From assembly GCF_900103215.1 (NCBI RefSeq), contig NZ_FNGV01000008.1, positions 186,001 through 250,000 of the forward strand: 64,000 nt of DNA. Direction: 5' to 3'. A model generated the notes under the pieces. It worked only from the letters and a program-made list of their open reading frames with translations, was not told the DNA's origin and made no database searches. Numbering within the stretch: the first letter of the stretch is position 1; each line of letters starts with the position of its first letter. Shown here piece by piece: positions 27,402-38,400 of this stretch. The translations under genes and the position numbers were made by a program. This DNA comes from Kriegella aquimaris (lineage in GTDB: Bacteria; Bacteroidota; Bacteroidia; Flavobacteriales; Flavobacteriaceae).

Positions 27402-28409
27402 GTTGGTCGATTTTCGGATTATCAAATTCGATTTTAAGACTTTTCTTGATATTTCTTTGTCATAATTTGCAATCCGATCAATAACAAGTTTTGCAGATTC
27501 GATGCCCATTTCATAACTCGGCTGGTCTATACTGGTTAATGTAGGTTCTAAAAGTTCGTCGACAGGTTCGTTATTGATGCCAATGATGGCAAGGTCTTCG
27601 GGCATTTTGAGTCCTCGCTCCTTCGCTGCAAGCATAACACCAATGGCAACTTGGTCACTAAAGGCCAAAATGCCATCGGGATGTTCTGGGGAATACAGTA
27701 ATTTTCTTGCAGTACTAAGATTACCTTCTCTCGTGAAATCGGAGTATTCGATGAATTTTTCTTCAACAGGAATATTAGCATCTACCAATGCTTTTTTGTA
27801 ACCTAAAAGACGCGTGGTACTAATTTGTAGAATTTTTGGGCCGCCAATATAGGCAATGCGCTTGCAACCAACGGCAATCAAATGCTGAGTGGCATCATAG
27901 GCAGCTTTAAAATTATCAATTATCACTTTGTCAGATTCGACCTCATCACATAAACGATTGAAAAAAACTAAGGGTACCTTTCTTTTCTTCACTTCCAAAA
28001 AATGGTCGAATTCTTTAGTTTCACCAGCTAGGGAAACAATCAGCCCCGACACACCAATATCCAACAATTCTTTGACCAAAATCTTTTCTCGGTCGTATGA
28101 TTCATTTGATTGACAAATGATGATCTGCATTTGGTGCATTTCCAAGACTTTCTCGATACCCGAGATGGCCATCGCATACAAATGGTATTTAATCCCCGGT
28201 ACTATGACGCCTACGGCATTGATTTTTTTTGGCGCAAAAGGATTGATATGTTTTGTTTGGAAATAATTGTATTTCTGTGCCAAGTCGAGCACCCTTTCCC
28301 GTGTTCGGGCGCTAATGCGGGGGTTGCCTTGTAAAGCTCTTGAAACGGTAGAAATAGAAACGTCTAGTTCAGCCGCGATGTCCTTTAAAGTGGTTTGTTT
28401 TTTATCCAA
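27387..28409 (-). CDS. LacI family transcriptional regulator
   Basis: 340 residues. The N-terminal helix-turn-helix is TTLKDIAAELDVSISTVSRALQ with the hinge helix around residues 50-60, followed by a periplasmic-binding-protein-like effector domain (VGVIVPGIKYHLYAMAISGIE, GCKRIAYIGGPK, PDGILAFSDQVAIGVM, AIIGINNEPVDELLEPTLTS). These proteins bind palindromic operators and release them when a sugar or its derivative binds. It converges on the DUF5060 gene and is the only local regulator for the 18.3-27.4 kb region, where TTGCGCAA sites occur. Confidence 0.95.
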   Translation of the reverse strand: MDKKQTTLKDIAAELDVSISTVSRALQGNPRISARTRERVLDLAQKYNYFQTKHINPFAPKKINAVGVIVPGIKYHLYAMAISGIEKVLEMHQMQIIICQSNESYDREKILVKELLDIGVSGLIVSLAGETKEFDHFLEVKKRKVPLVFFNRLCDEVESDKVIIDNFKAAYDATQHLIAVGCKRIAYIGGPKILQISTTRLLGYKKALVDANIPVEEKFIEYSDFTREGNLSTARKLLYSPEHPDGILAFSDQVAIGVMLAAKERGLKMPEDLAIIGINNEPVDELLEPTLTSIDQPSYEMGIESAKLVIDRIANYDKEISRKVLKSNLIIRKSTNKNKS

Positions 28410-28555
28410 GTTGCTCGAAATGATTGAAACAAATATAACCCAAATTTATGTTTGTATTTTGAGGATTCATTGAACATGGCCTTCTTCAGCATATTCATCG
28501 AGCCGCCCGTATCGATTTTTGGTCAAAAAAAGGTTTTTGACAAACTTGCTTTATG

Positions 28556-29407
28556 TTATTTTTTAATTTTGATTAAAACAGCTTCGCAACTTTTTAAATC
28601 GGAATTTAATACGATATCTTCTGTGGTTTTACCATCGGTAATTTTAATGGACACCGTGTTCGGTGGAACTTTACCTAAATTATGTGCATAAAGAAACAAG
28701 TCATTTGATTTGCTTGGGTCTAATCTAATGGTGATGTGTTTTTTTCGATAGGTCAAAAGATGCTTTGAAATAATGGTCTCTCCGTTTAGATATATAGAAA
28801 CGATATCATTGTCTTGCCTCCCATGATCCCATATATCAATACTTATTTTCTCATCTTCAAAAACAAGCTCTTTTGTATATGAAATCTTTCGGCCTTCAAA
28901 CGATTGCCGGTGGGGAGGTTCTGCTATTTCCGCTATATTTTGTTGGCCATTGCCGTATTTTGAAGCATTTCTTCGGGCGTCGCCCTCTTCGTTTCGTATC
29001 GAAAAATAAGGTGTGGCAAATTTGGCCACTTGGTATTTATTGTCAGGAAAAAGTTCAATACCCACTACTTGGTAGGTGTCTCCAGAACTAATATTCTTGG
29101 CCAGATTTATACCGTCGGCAGTAAACGTATTTTTAAAAGTTCCTAATTCTTGCACAACCATGTCATCTCGAGCCAGAAAAAAGCGTATTGATTTTTTTGA
29201 ATCAATGTTCGAGGTTTTCCATGCTATGCTTGCAGGTTCGGAAATGGTCCAAACCGTACTCTTGTTAGGATGTAAAATTTCAATAGCCGATTTTTCTATA
29301 GTTTGATAAACCACTCCGGTGGTATTGGAAGTATAAGGGGTATGACTACAAATGAATTGGCACACAAAGAAACAGAGTAACAGAAAATTTCTATTTCTAG
29401 TGCACAT
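28556..29407 (-). CDS. Secreted protein with Kre9/Knh1-like Ig domain
   Basis: From the ATG at 29407 (283 residues) it has a signal peptide, NRNFLLLCFFVCQFICS; starts at 29455 or 29449 would add a charged leader. Residues 40-135 match the Kre9/KNH (GPI-anchored Ser/Thr-rich, PF10342) fold: IEILHPNKSTVWTISEPA, then SIAWKTSN and GDTYQVVGIELFPDN. Residues 170-283 are a second beta domain (VSIYLNGETIISKHLLTYR, HNLGKVPPNTVSIKITDG) seen in other Bacteroidota secreted proteins. The role is not known; an adhesion or wall function would fit the fold. Confidence 0.68.
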   Translation of the reverse strand: MCTRNRNFLLLCFFVCQFICSHTPYTSNTTGVVYQTIEKSAIEILHPNKSTVWTISEPASIAWKTSNIDSKKSIRFFLARDDMVVQELGTFKNTFTADGINLAKNISSGDTYQVVGIELFPDNKYQVAKFATPYFSIRNEEGDARRNASKYGNGQQNIAEIAEPPHRQSFEGRKISYTKELVFEDEKISIDIWDHGRQDNDIVSIYLNGETIISKHLLTYRKKHITIRLDPSKSNDLFLYAHNLGKVPPNTVSIKITDGKTTEDIVLNSDLKSCEAVLIKIKK

Positions 29408-29455
29408 ATTATAGTTAAGTCTATGTTTGGTTTCCCCGATTTCAATCATAATCAT

Positions 29456-29758
29456 TATCTAATTAACACATAATTGATGTAAATGTTGGCTAACAATATC
29501 TTTTTTTGATTAAATAATGCTTTTTGTGCTTTAAAGATGGCTTAAAATAGGCCGAGGAGAAGAATAAATTGTTTTTCTGATAAGCACTTCATAACCATTA
29601 TTTGCTGTGTACGATACGATAATTTCACCTTTCACAACTTCTTTTCATTTGAATTGTAAAAGATGTACTTAGTCGGATTTTTATCCGTTAAAAAAGAGGG
29701 GCTTAAATGAATTCCAAATCAACATAACCTCTACTAAAAAACTTAACCTACTTAAATT
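29456..29758. other. Intergenic region between divergent genes, about 300 bp
   Basis: AT-rich leader region shared by the KNH-domain gene (minus) and the T9SS type-B gene (plus). I see no exact promoter match, no hairpin with a T-tract and no small gene. Confidence 0.5.
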
Positions 29759-32062
29759 TTGAAAAGGATTTTCACAACCTTTTTGGTTCTATGGTGCTTT
29801 CAATTGGCTACGGCCCAAAAAGAAGCGGCTATCTGGTATTTTGGAAAGAATGCCGGACTCGACTTTAATTCTGGGTCTCCAGTGGTATTGGAAGATGGCG
29901 CTTTGAACACCGTAGAAGGATGTGCTACTTTCGCCGATGCCGAAGGCAATCTTTTGTTTTATACTGACGGTCGTACGGTCTGGAACCGCAATCACGACAT
30001 TATGCCAAACGGCACCGAATTAATGGGGCATTCTTCAAGTACCCAATCAGGTATCATCATTCCAGCACCCGGAAGTACGAATCGCTATTATATTTTCACT
30101 TCCTATTTTCAAGTACAGGGGGGGTTGCATTACTCCGAAGTAGATATGAATGAAAATCTCGGAATGGGTGGGGTTATCAGAAAAAATATTGAATTGCGTA
30201 ATCCCGTTGCCGAGAAACTCACGGCAGTTCAGCATAAGAACGGTAAAGATGTATGGGTCATCGCGCACGACTGGGGAAACGATGCTTACTTGGCTTATTT
30301 AATTACTGCGGCCGGTGTTAACCCGACCCCGGTTGTCAGCAATGTCGGTTTTAGTTTGGATTTTGTTACGGAAGGAAACGACGTTTTTAAAAGTAGAGGG
30401 TATTTGAAGACCTCGCCTGACGGAACAAAGTTGGCCGTTAGCCATGCTTTTGTCGGTGCTGAAATTTTAGATTTTGATACGGCCACGGGAAAAGTTTCGA
30501 ACCCTTTGGTTTTAATGCAATCCCAAAGCAGTGATTTTTATGGCGTTGAATTTTCACCCTATGGCAATGTGCTTTATGTATCTATTTTAAATGATGATAT
30601 CTACCAGTTCGATTTGAAGGCGGTCGATATTGTCAACTCAAAAACACCTTTGAATGTGCCCGGAAAAATGGCGGGTGGATTACAGATGGCGTTAGATGGT
30701 AAAATCTATGTCGCCAGCTTTCAGTCGCTTTCCGTAATAGAGCGACCAGAGCAATTGGGGTTGTCAAGTTCTTTTAAAGGAAATTTTATTGACCTGGGGT
30801 CAGGGGTCAGTACGCACGGCTTGCCACCTTTTATAACTTCTTTGTTCCAATTGGGTATTCAGGCCGAAAAGTTTTGTTTTGGTGATGCTACCGAGTTTTC
30901 GGTCATGGCCACCGAACCTATCGATTTTACGGAATGGGATTTCGGTGATGGGCACACCTCTTTAGTGCCGAGCCCCTCGCACACCTATGAAGCCCCTGGT
31001 GATTATACCGTAAGCGTTACCGTGACCATCGGCACGCGGATTAAAATTGAAACCAGACAAGTAACTATTTATGAAATCCCCGAAGCACAAGACGCTATTT
31101 TAGTGCAATGTGATTTGAATTCAAACGGAACTGCCTTATTTGATCTTTCGCAGATAGATGCCTATATTTTGGCTGATCAAAGCCCATTGGCATATCAGGT
31201 ATCTTATTTTGCTGATGAAATGGATGCCGCTAATGGGCAAAATGCTCTTTTAAAAACGGAATATCAAAACAAGGGTTTACAGGAAACTGTTTATGCAAGA
31301 GTGCAATCACGAGCTGCGGGAGATTGCTATGCCCTATCACAAGTGTCGCTGAAACTCTTGTCTTTACCGGAACCCAATTTGGAAGCTACCTATGTGGTAT
31401 GTCCAGATAATCCGGATTTGACGCTTGATGGGGGTGATTTTGATAGTTGGGTATGGATGAACCAGCAGGATGTCATAGTAGCCACGACCCGCTTTTTTCA
31501 AGTGACTGAAATAGGAGATTATAATTTAACGGTGGCCAATGAACTGGAAGGTAAAAGTTGTGATAAAACCGTTTATTTTCAAGTGAATCCCGCTTACGTT
31601 CCGGAAGACCTTACAGCCAGCGTAAATAATTTCGCAGACCAATTGATCATAACTGTTGATGTAGCGGGTGATGGTGATTTTCAATATTCCATTGATGGGC
31701 TATATTTTCAAGAGCGTAATTCCTTTGATGTGTTACCTGGTAAACATTCCGTGTATGTTCGTGATTTGGGCCAATGCCGAACCTTGTCGAAAGAGGTAGT
31801 CGCTTTGGGATATCCAAAATTCTTTACACCGAACAATGATGGGGCCAACGATTATTGGAATATCTTGGGAGCGGAACATTTTCCCAAATCCATTGTTTTT
31901 ATTTACGATCGTTACGGAAAGCTGTTGCAACAGATATCGCCGCTTGAGTTAGGTTGGGATGGTTCCTACCAAGGCCTGTCGATGCCATCTTCTGATTATT
32001 GGTTTCGATTCGTAAATGAAGACGGTTCTGTTTTTAAGGGTCATTTTACGTTAAAACGATGA
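29759..32062 (+). CDS. Secreted PKD-domain protein with T9SS type-B C-terminal domain
   Basis: 767 residues starting at a TTG; the next residues KRIFTTFLVLWCFQLATAQ form a clean signal peptide, which supports this start. Residues 25-370 are a beta-propeller-like region with repeated YFTSYFQ/KTSPDGTKLAVSHAF/EFSPYGNVLYVS blades. A PKD domain follows near residues 385-445 (TEWDFGDGHTSLVPSPSHTY). The last 90 residues are the gliding-motility-associated C-terminal (type-B sorting) domain: FFTPNNDGANDYWNI and IYDRYGKLLQQI. It should be exported by the type IX system and stay at the surface. Exact function unknown. Confidence 0.88.
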   Translation: MKRIFTTFLVLWCFQLATAQKEAAIWYFGKNAGLDFNSGSPVVLEDGALNTVEGCATFADAEGNLLFYTDGRTVWNRNHDIMPNGTELMGHSSSTQSGIIIPAPGSTNRYYIFTSYFQVQGGLHYSEVDMNENLGMGGVIRKNIELRNPVAEKLTAVQHKNGKDVWVIAHDWGNDAYLAYLITAAGVNPTPVVSNVGFSLDFVTEGNDVFKSRGYLKTSPDGTKLAVSHAFVGAEILDFDTATGKVSNPLVLMQSQSSDFYGVEFSPYGNVLYVSILNDDIYQFDLKAVDIVNSKTPLNVPGKMAGGLQMALDGKIYVASFQSLSVIERPEQLGLSSSFKGNFIDLGSGVSTHGLPPFITSLFQLGIQAEKFCFGDATEFSVMATEPIDFTEWDFGDGHTSLVPSPSHTYEAPGDYTVSVTVTIGTRIKIETRQVTIYEIPEAQDAILVQCDLNSNGTALFDLSQIDAYILADQSPLAYQVSYFADEMDAANGQNALLKTEYQNKGLQETVYARVQSRAAGDCYALSQVSLKLLSLPEPNLEATYVVCPDNPDLTLDGGDFDSWVWMNQQDVIVATTRFFQVTEIGDYNLTVANELEGKSCDKTVYFQVNPAYVPEDLTASVNNFADQLIITVDVAGDGDFQYSIDGLYFQERNSFDVLPGKHSVYVRDLGQCRTLSKEVVALGYPKFFTPNNDGANDYWNILGAEHFPKSIVFIYDRYGKLLQQISPLELGWDGSYQGLSMPSSDYWFRFVNEDGSVFKGHFTLKR

Positions 32063-32086
32063 CCTTTATCCTCTTTATTGGTTAAA

Positions 32087-33997
32087 TCAATGCCAAAAAG
32101 ATGCTGGCGATTTTTCCACTCCCATACCAGCATATTCCAATTGAAGCACTTCACCTAAAAAGTCCTCAAAATAATCGATTCGTACCGTATGCATACCTTT
32201 TTTTAAGGCTTTTAGTCCCTTTTTGGTGCTCGTGTTATGAGAACCGTCATTGTCAACGACCAATTCATCGTCGATGTACAGCTTACTACCGTCGTCTGAT
32301 TTGAGATAAAAGGTATAAATACCTGTTTCGGGCACTTCGATATAGCCTTTGTATTGAATGGCGTAATGGTCTAATCGTTCTCCTATTTTATCAGGATCTA
32401 GTTCTGTTGCCACTCCCGATTTTTTTGGAGATGAAAGCGTTGCGAAATTGGGTACCGAGGTAAAGTTGCCCTCGTAATACGTATACGACAGTCCTCTTTT
32501 GGGTCGTTTCGGTTTTACCGCAGCACTTGGTTTTATTTTTTCATATTTTTTATCAAAGGTGGCGCTGCGATATCCCTCATTATCGGTAAGCATAATTTTG
32601 ATATCCGTGCTATTGTTAAGTGTCAGTTTTTCAGGAAGAATGCTGGATCCCATTTCTGGATTTCCCCCGTTGGTTGTATATCTTGCTTGAATATTTTGGT
32701 ATGGATGCGAAGCTTCTACCTGAATTTCTTTGATGAAAATATCCTCTTTCGTCATTTCGATTCCGACAGTTGAAGGGGTTAATTCTATGGTTTCCGTACC
32801 GTGAAGGTTAAATTCAGGTGCCATAAACGCACTGTCATATCCCATTTCCCATTGCATTTCTAGAGGGTCCCATTCCGAAGTTTCTGAATCTCCGATTGGT
32901 TTTGTTGCGATAACTAGTTGTTGTTGGCTTTGGGGCGGTAGACTTAACTGAAATTTAGAGATGTCTGGTTGAATTTGGTGGTGATGGAATAATTGGCCTC
33001 TAAAATGAATGGTATCCTCCGAGGCATTATTCAACGTCATCAAAATTTTTCGTTTTTCATCCTTGCTAAGCACCAATGTTTTAAAATTGGTAGCATCGAT
33101 CAAGGCTTTTGCCATTATTTGGGTTGCTGGGTTGCTTACATCTTGGTCGATAATACCAGAGAGGCTTAGGTTGACCAACTTGGGGCCTTCATCGGTCATG
33201 GTTACCCATCCGACATGATCGAATTCACCGAATTTTGGTCCCCTTAGTTTACTGCCGCCACCGGTAGTACCTAAAACATAATGATTTTGATCATTCTTGA
33301 CATGGTGCATATAACGATGGGTGTGTCCGGCAAAAACGGTATATTTTCGGTCTGCCATAGAAGCCTCGATTTCGTCGAATCCGTTCATGTCTCCAAAGGC
33401 CCATAAAGGGTGGTGCATGTATATCATGGTCCACCGCACATCAGTATTTTCTGAAATGGTCTTCTTTAAAAATGTAATTTGATCGTCGCCCAATAGAACG
33501 CCGTCACCATCATTTGTGTTGAGTATCAAAAAAAGTACATCTTTATAGATAAAATGGTAGTAATCTTTTCCGTAGCGTTCTTTCCATTGAACGCCCATTT
33601 CGGCATTGGAATAGTCATGGTTACCAGCTACATAAAAGAACCGGGTAGAGAGCGGATCTAAAATACTGTCGAATTCGGCCCATTGTTCATCGATGAGCGA
33701 ATCATCTTTAGTATACCCTTCGATAAGGTCGCCAACACTCATGACAAACTCAGGATATAGTTTGTTTATTTTATGAAGCGCATCGCCGAAAACTCCCTCG
33801 CGATGGCCGCCTGTTCTGTCGCTTACGATGGCAAACTGAAAATTTTCAGGGTTATTATAAAAAGGTTTGCTGGTCCAAGGCTTTTTTTCCGTTTTTACGG
33901 TGTGGGAAAAGGCTTTGTTTTCGGTTTGAGCATGAGTTGTATCGATATGGAATGCAAGAATAAAAAGGAAGAGAATGACTTTTGTAAAGTTTGACAT
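32087..33997 (-). CDS. Secreted metallophosphoesterase with PA14 domain
   Basis: 636 residues with signal peptide ending at THAQ. The calcineurin-like phosphoesterase core has all metal motifs: FAIVSDRTGG, SVGDLIEGY, VAGNHDYSN, MHHPLWAFGD and FAGHTHRYMHH (residues 50-245). A linker and an Ig-like chitobiase-type domain follow (residues 415-490), then a PA14 domain (residues 505-630; VPETGIYTFYLKSDDGSKLYIDDELV), which usually binds carbohydrate. It may remove phosphate from or sense a glycan outside the cell. It runs divergent from dinB. Confidence 0.88.
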   Translation of the reverse strand: MSNFTKVILFLFILAFHIDTTHAQTENKAFSHTVKTEKKPWTSKPFYNNPENFQFAIVSDRTGGHREGVFGDALHKINKLYPEFVMSVGDLIEGYTKDDSLIDEQWAEFDSILDPLSTRFFYVAGNHDYSNAEMGVQWKERYGKDYYHFIYKDVLFLILNTNDGDGVLLGDDQITFLKKTISENTDVRWTMIYMHHPLWAFGDMNGFDEIEASMADRKYTVFAGHTHRYMHHVKNDQNHYVLGTTGGGSKLRGPKFGEFDHVGWVTMTDEGPKLVNLSLSGIIDQDVSNPATQIMAKALIDATNFKTLVLSKDEKRKILMTLNNASEDTIHFRGQLFHHHQIQPDISKFQLSLPPQSQQQLVIATKPIGDSETSEWDPLEMQWEMGYDSAFMAPEFNLHGTETIELTPSTVGIEMTKEDIFIKEIQVEASHPYQNIQARYTTNGGNPEMGSSILPEKLTLNNSTDIKIMLTDNEGYRSATFDKKYEKIKPSAAVKPKRPKRGLSYTYYEGNFTSVPNFATLSSPKKSGVATELDPDKIGERLDHYAIQYKGYIEVPETGIYTFYLKSDDGSKLYIDDELVVDNDGSHNTSTKKGLKALKKGMHTVRIDYFEDFLGEVLQLEYAGMGVEKSPASFWH

Positions 33998-34132
33998 GGC
34001 GATTATTTAAGCGGTAAAAATATTTTGTTTCACTTGAGCGGCTCTTAACTGGGTGTTAAATTATGGCTTTTTTAAAGTTATCATAATTTTAATTCTTTTT
34101 TTGAACCAATACAGATTGTTTTTTAACATCAT

Positions 34133-34140
34133 TATATTTG
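34133..34140 (+). promoter_or_regulatory. Candidate -7 promoter element of dinB-dnaE
   Basis: TATATTTG matches TAnnTTTG. It overlaps the first GGAA-N3-TTCC inverted repeat, so a protein bound there would block transcription. No TTG at standard spacing was found. Confidence 0.45.
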
Positions 34141-34169
34141 GAAATATTCCAAATAATAGGAAATATTCC
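34140..34169. promoter_or_regulatory. Two GGAAATATTCC inverted repeats upstream of dinB
   Basis: The 11-bp element GGAAATATTCC occurs twice (34140-34150 and 34159-34169), 19 bp apart, the first with arms extending to ATTTGGAA/TTCCAAAT. They overlap the candidate -7 element and transcription start. Placement and symmetry fit an operator of a dimeric repressor, possibly the damage-response regulator of this organism. Confidence 0.5.
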
Positions 34170-34177
34170 ATAAATTA

Positions 34178-34196
34178 GCATACCATTTTGGTATGC
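34178..34196. promoter_or_regulatory. 8-bp inverted repeat directly before the dinB start codon
   Basis: GCATACCA-TTT-TGGTATGC ends 1 bp before the ATG at 34198. In RNA it would fold into a tight hairpin beside the start codon; in DNA it is a further possible operator. Either way it may restrain dinB expression. Confidence 0.45.
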
Positions 34197-34197
34197 A

Positions 34198-35412
34198 ATG
34201 AACAAGACAATATTACATTTAGATTTGGACACTTTTTTTGTTTCCGTAGAGCGGCTTATTAATACAGCATTGAAAAATAAGCCTTTACTTGTAGGGGGGC
34301 TTAGTGATCGCGGTGTTGTTGCGGCCTGCAGTTATGAAACGCGGGGGTTTGGGGTACATTCTGGCATGCCTATGAAAATGGCTAAAGAGCTCTGCCCAGA
34401 AGCCATAGCAATCAAAGGCAATGCAGGTACGTATAGCAAACACTCTGATGATGTGACCGAGATTATCAAAGAACATGTACCGTTATTCGAGAAATCGAGT
34501 ATCGATGAATTTTATGCAGATCTTACCGGAATGGATCGCTTTTTCGGTTCTTATAAATATGCATCGGAACTGCGACAACGGATTATTAAGGAAACAGGAT
34601 TACCAATTTCTTTTGGTTTATCGGTCAATAAAGTAGTTTCCAAAGTAGCTACCAATGAGGCCAAACCCAACAATCAATTGAAAATCGACTACGGATTTGA
34701 AAAACCTTTTCTGGCTCCGCTATCCATAAAAAAAATACCTATGGTAGGCGATAAGACCTATCAAACTTTACGTAACCTCGGTCTGCGACAGATACGTACC
34801 ATACAAGAAATGCCGGTAGATGTAATGCAGCGTGTATTGGGCAAGAACGGTACCGTTATTTGGAAACGGGCCAATGGGGTCGATAATACCCCTGTAATTC
34901 CCTTTTGCGAGCGAAAATCGATTTCTACCGAGCGCACGTTCGATAAAGATACCATTGATGTGGTGATGTTAAACGGTATCCTCATTGCTATGACAGAAAA
35001 TTTGGCCTATCAATTACGGCGCGGCGAAAAACTGACGGCCTGTATCACCGTGAAAATTAGGTATTCCGATTTTAACACCTATTCCAAACAGTTACGAATC
35101 CCCTATACCAGTGCCGACCATATTTTGATTCCTAAGATTTTAGAACTGTTTAAGACGCTTTATAACAGACGTTTGTTGGTCCGTTTGGTGGGTATTCGGT
35201 TCAGTCATTTGGTATCGGGCAATTACCAGATCAATTTATTCGACGATACCGAAGAAATATTGAACCTGTACCATGCTATGGATTATATCAGAAAACGTTA
35301 TGGCGATAAAAGTGTTATACGTGCTTCGGCCATGGGAGCAAGAACCATTGGTAGAATGCACAACCCGTTCAATGGTCAGCCACCTATTGTCTTGGCACAT
35401 CGAAAACAGTAA
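34198..35412 (+). CDS. dinB: Y-family DNA polymerase (DinB/Pol IV type)
   Basis: 404 residues. Translesion polymerase with the palm metal motifs LDLDTFFVSVE (residues 7-17) and KSSIDEFYADLT near residue 101, the steric-gate region VVAACSYETRGFGVHSGMPM, the helix-hairpin-helix segment (IPMVGDKTYQTLRNLGL) and a little-finger domain with a beta-clamp-like motif NLFDD near residue 350. The usual dinB gene is shorter and stands alone; this one is paired with a second DnaE 60 bp downstream. The upstream inverted repeats suggest damage-inducible control. Confidence 0.92.
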   Translation: MNKTILHLDLDTFFVSVERLINTALKNKPLLVGGLSDRGVVAACSYETRGFGVHSGMPMKMAKELCPEAIAIKGNAGTYSKHSDDVTEIIKEHVPLFEKSSIDEFYADLTGMDRFFGSYKYASELRQRIIKETGLPISFGLSVNKVVSKVATNEAKPNNQLKIDYGFEKPFLAPLSIKKIPMVGDKTYQTLRNLGLRQIRTIQEMPVDVMQRVLGKNGTVIWKRANGVDNTPVIPFCERKSISTERTFDKDTIDVVMLNGILIAMTENLAYQLRRGEKLTACITVKIRYSDFNTYSKQLRIPYTSADHILIPKILELFKTLYNRRLLVRLVGIRFSHLVSGNYQINLFDDTEEILNLYHAMDYIRKRYGDKSVIRASAMGARTIGRMHNPFNGQPPIVLAHRKQ

Positions 35413-35471
35413 AATAAGTTGTCAGTTGGTAATTCATGATATTCGACTGACAAACATCAACGAACAATCAA

Positions 35472-38400
35472 TTGTATCTCAACTGTCACACATATTATAG
35501 TTTGCGCTACGGCACCTTTTCAGAGGTGGAACTGTTGCAATTGGCGCAAGACAATCAGGTGACCCAATTGGTGTTGACCGATATCAACAATACTTCGGCC
35601 GCACTTAATTTTGTTCGCAAGGCTCCCGAATATGCAATAAAACCTATACTTGGTGTCGATTTCAGAAATGGCGCCGATCAATGTTATGTGGGTATTGCCA
35701 AAAACAACGAAGGGTATCAAGAGTTGAATGATTTTTTGTCTGAACACCTCCATCAGCAAAAGGACCTGCCTTCGATAGCTCCACTTTTCAAACATGCGTA
35801 TGTTGTTTATCCTTTTGAAAAAGTGGTATTGACCGATAAAAAATCGTTTGCTGAACACGAGTTTATCGGTGTTTCCATTGCCGACCTGAGGCGTTTGCCT
35901 TTCTCCAGGTTGTTGGCGCTAAATGACAAACTGGTAGTGCAGCAACCCGTTACATTTCGCAATAAACGTGATTTTAATGCCCATCGACTGCTACGGGCAA
36001 TTGAAAGCAATACCTTGTTGAGCAAGCTTTGCAAGACCGAGGAAGCCGATGAGGAGGAAAAAATGTTTCCCATTCAAAACTTGGCGATGGCCTTTTCGGA
36101 GTACACTTTTATTTTGGAGAATACGGAACGACTACTAAACTCTTGTAGTATTCAATTTGACTTTTCTGCCGGACGAAAGCCCCAGAACCTAAAAACGTAT
36201 AATGCAACAAAGGAGGAAGACGAGGTGATGTTAGAGCGATTATGCCAAGAAGGGCTTCCCTATCGATATCCTGATGGTGGCGATGCCGTTATGGAACGCT
36301 TGAAAAAAGAATTGGAGCTTATCAAGACTATGGGTTTTGTCTCGTATTTTCTTATCAATTGGAATATTGTTTCCTATGCCCGCGAACAAAAATTTTTCTA
36401 TGTAGGGCGCGGTAGTGGAGCCAATAGTGTTGTGGCTTATCTATTACGAATTACCGACGTAGATCCCATGGAACTTGATTTGTACTTTGAGCGGTTCATT
36501 AACCTGTATAGGGCCAATCCACCAGATTTTGATATCGATTTTTCGTGGAAAGACCGTGAGGAGATTACGCAATACATATTTGATACATTTCCGAACGTTG
36601 CTTTACTTGGCACCTACGTTACGTTTAAAGATAAAGGTGTGGTGCGCGAATTGGGCAAGGTATTTGGTTTGCCCAAAAGCGAAATCGACTTTTTATCGGA
36701 AGGTAGGTATCGATTTGAAGATCTTGATGATGTTTCGCGATTGGTTATAAAGTATGGTCGCTTGATTCAAGGTATGCCCAATTACTTGAGTATACACGCT
36801 GGGGGTATTCTGATCAGTGAGAAGCCTTTGCATTGGTTTTCGGCCACTCATCTACCGCCCAAAGGGTTCGCGACCGTACAGTTTGATATGGTCATTGCCG
36901 AAGATGTAGGCTTGTTTAAATTCGATATTTTGGCGCAACGGGGGCTGGCCAAGATTAAGGAAACGATGGAAATACTAGAACGTGATCGTCCCGATGAATT
37001 TTCGAAAGTCGATATTCATAACATCATTGCATTTAAAAAAGACCCCAAAATCAATAATCTCATAAAAACTGCCCAGTGTATGGGCTGTTTTTACGTGGAG
37101 TCGCCCGCCATGAGAATGCTGCTCAAAAAATTGGAGGTAGACAATTACTTGGGATTGGTGGCGGCAAGTTCTATCATCAGGCCCGGTGTTGCCAAAAGCG
37201 GTATGATGCGCGAGTATATATTGCGCCATAGAAACGAGGGTAGGGCTGAAGAAAAAGCACATCCCGTAATGCTCGATATCATGCGTGACACTTATGGGGT
37301 CATGGTCTATCAAGAAGATGTTATCAAAGTCGCCCACCATTTTGCCGACCTTACCTTAGGGGAGGCCGATGTCTTGCGTAGGGGTATGAGTGGTAAGTTC
37401 CGCTCACGTGACGAGTTTCAAGAAGTAAAGGAGAAGTTTATTGAAAACTGTCGAAAAAAGGGAGAAGAAGACCGTATTATTTTCGAAGTGTGGGAACAAA
37501 TCGCCAGTTTTGCGGGGTATGCCTTTGCCAAGGGACATTCGGCATCTTATGCCGTCGAAAGTTATCAGAGTTTGTTTTTAAGGGCGTATTATCCTTTGGA
37601 ATATATGGTGGCGGTGCTCAATAATGGTGGCGGATTTTATAGTTCAGAGTTTTATGTGCACGAAGCCCGAATGTTAGGGGCTACCGTGCATGCGCCCTGT
37701 ATCAATAAAAGTTTGGCTGTCAACCGTATTTATGGTAAACAATTGTATTTGGGGTTTATGTACCTACGTGATTTGGAAGGTCGTGTGATGGAACGTATCT
37801 TGAAAGAACGGTTGTGTCATGGGGCGTTTGCCTCTTTAGAAGATTTTCTGGATCGCATCATTATATCAATAGAACAATTGAGTATTTTAATACGGATAGA
37901 TGCCTTTCGATTTACGGGAGTAAACAAACATGAGTTGTTATGGAATGCCCATATGTTTTTGAACAAGAGCGTGAAAATAGACCATCCGAAATTGTTTCCT
38001 CCCAAACATCAAGATTTTAAAATTCCTACCCTGCATACTACTGATCTCGAAATGGCTTTTACCCAGTGGGAGTTATTAGGTTTCTGTCTGTGCAGTCCGT
38101 TTGAACTCTTGGTCAAGCCGCCTAAAAATAAATCGGGAAGCAAAGATTTAAAACGTTATCTAAATCGGCACATCGATATTTATGGCTATCTGGTGACAGT
38201 AAAAAATACCAAAACCCATTCGGGAAAACAAATGCACTTTGCCACCCTGGTAGATCAACAGGGCGAGGTGTTCGATACGGTGCTTTTTCCACCTGTAGCG
38301 GCCCAGTATCGCTTTAGGGGCAAGGGAATTTATCGTTTTTACGGAAAAGTTGTAAGCGAGTTCGATTTTTTAAGTATCGAAGTCATAAAAATGGAAAAGC

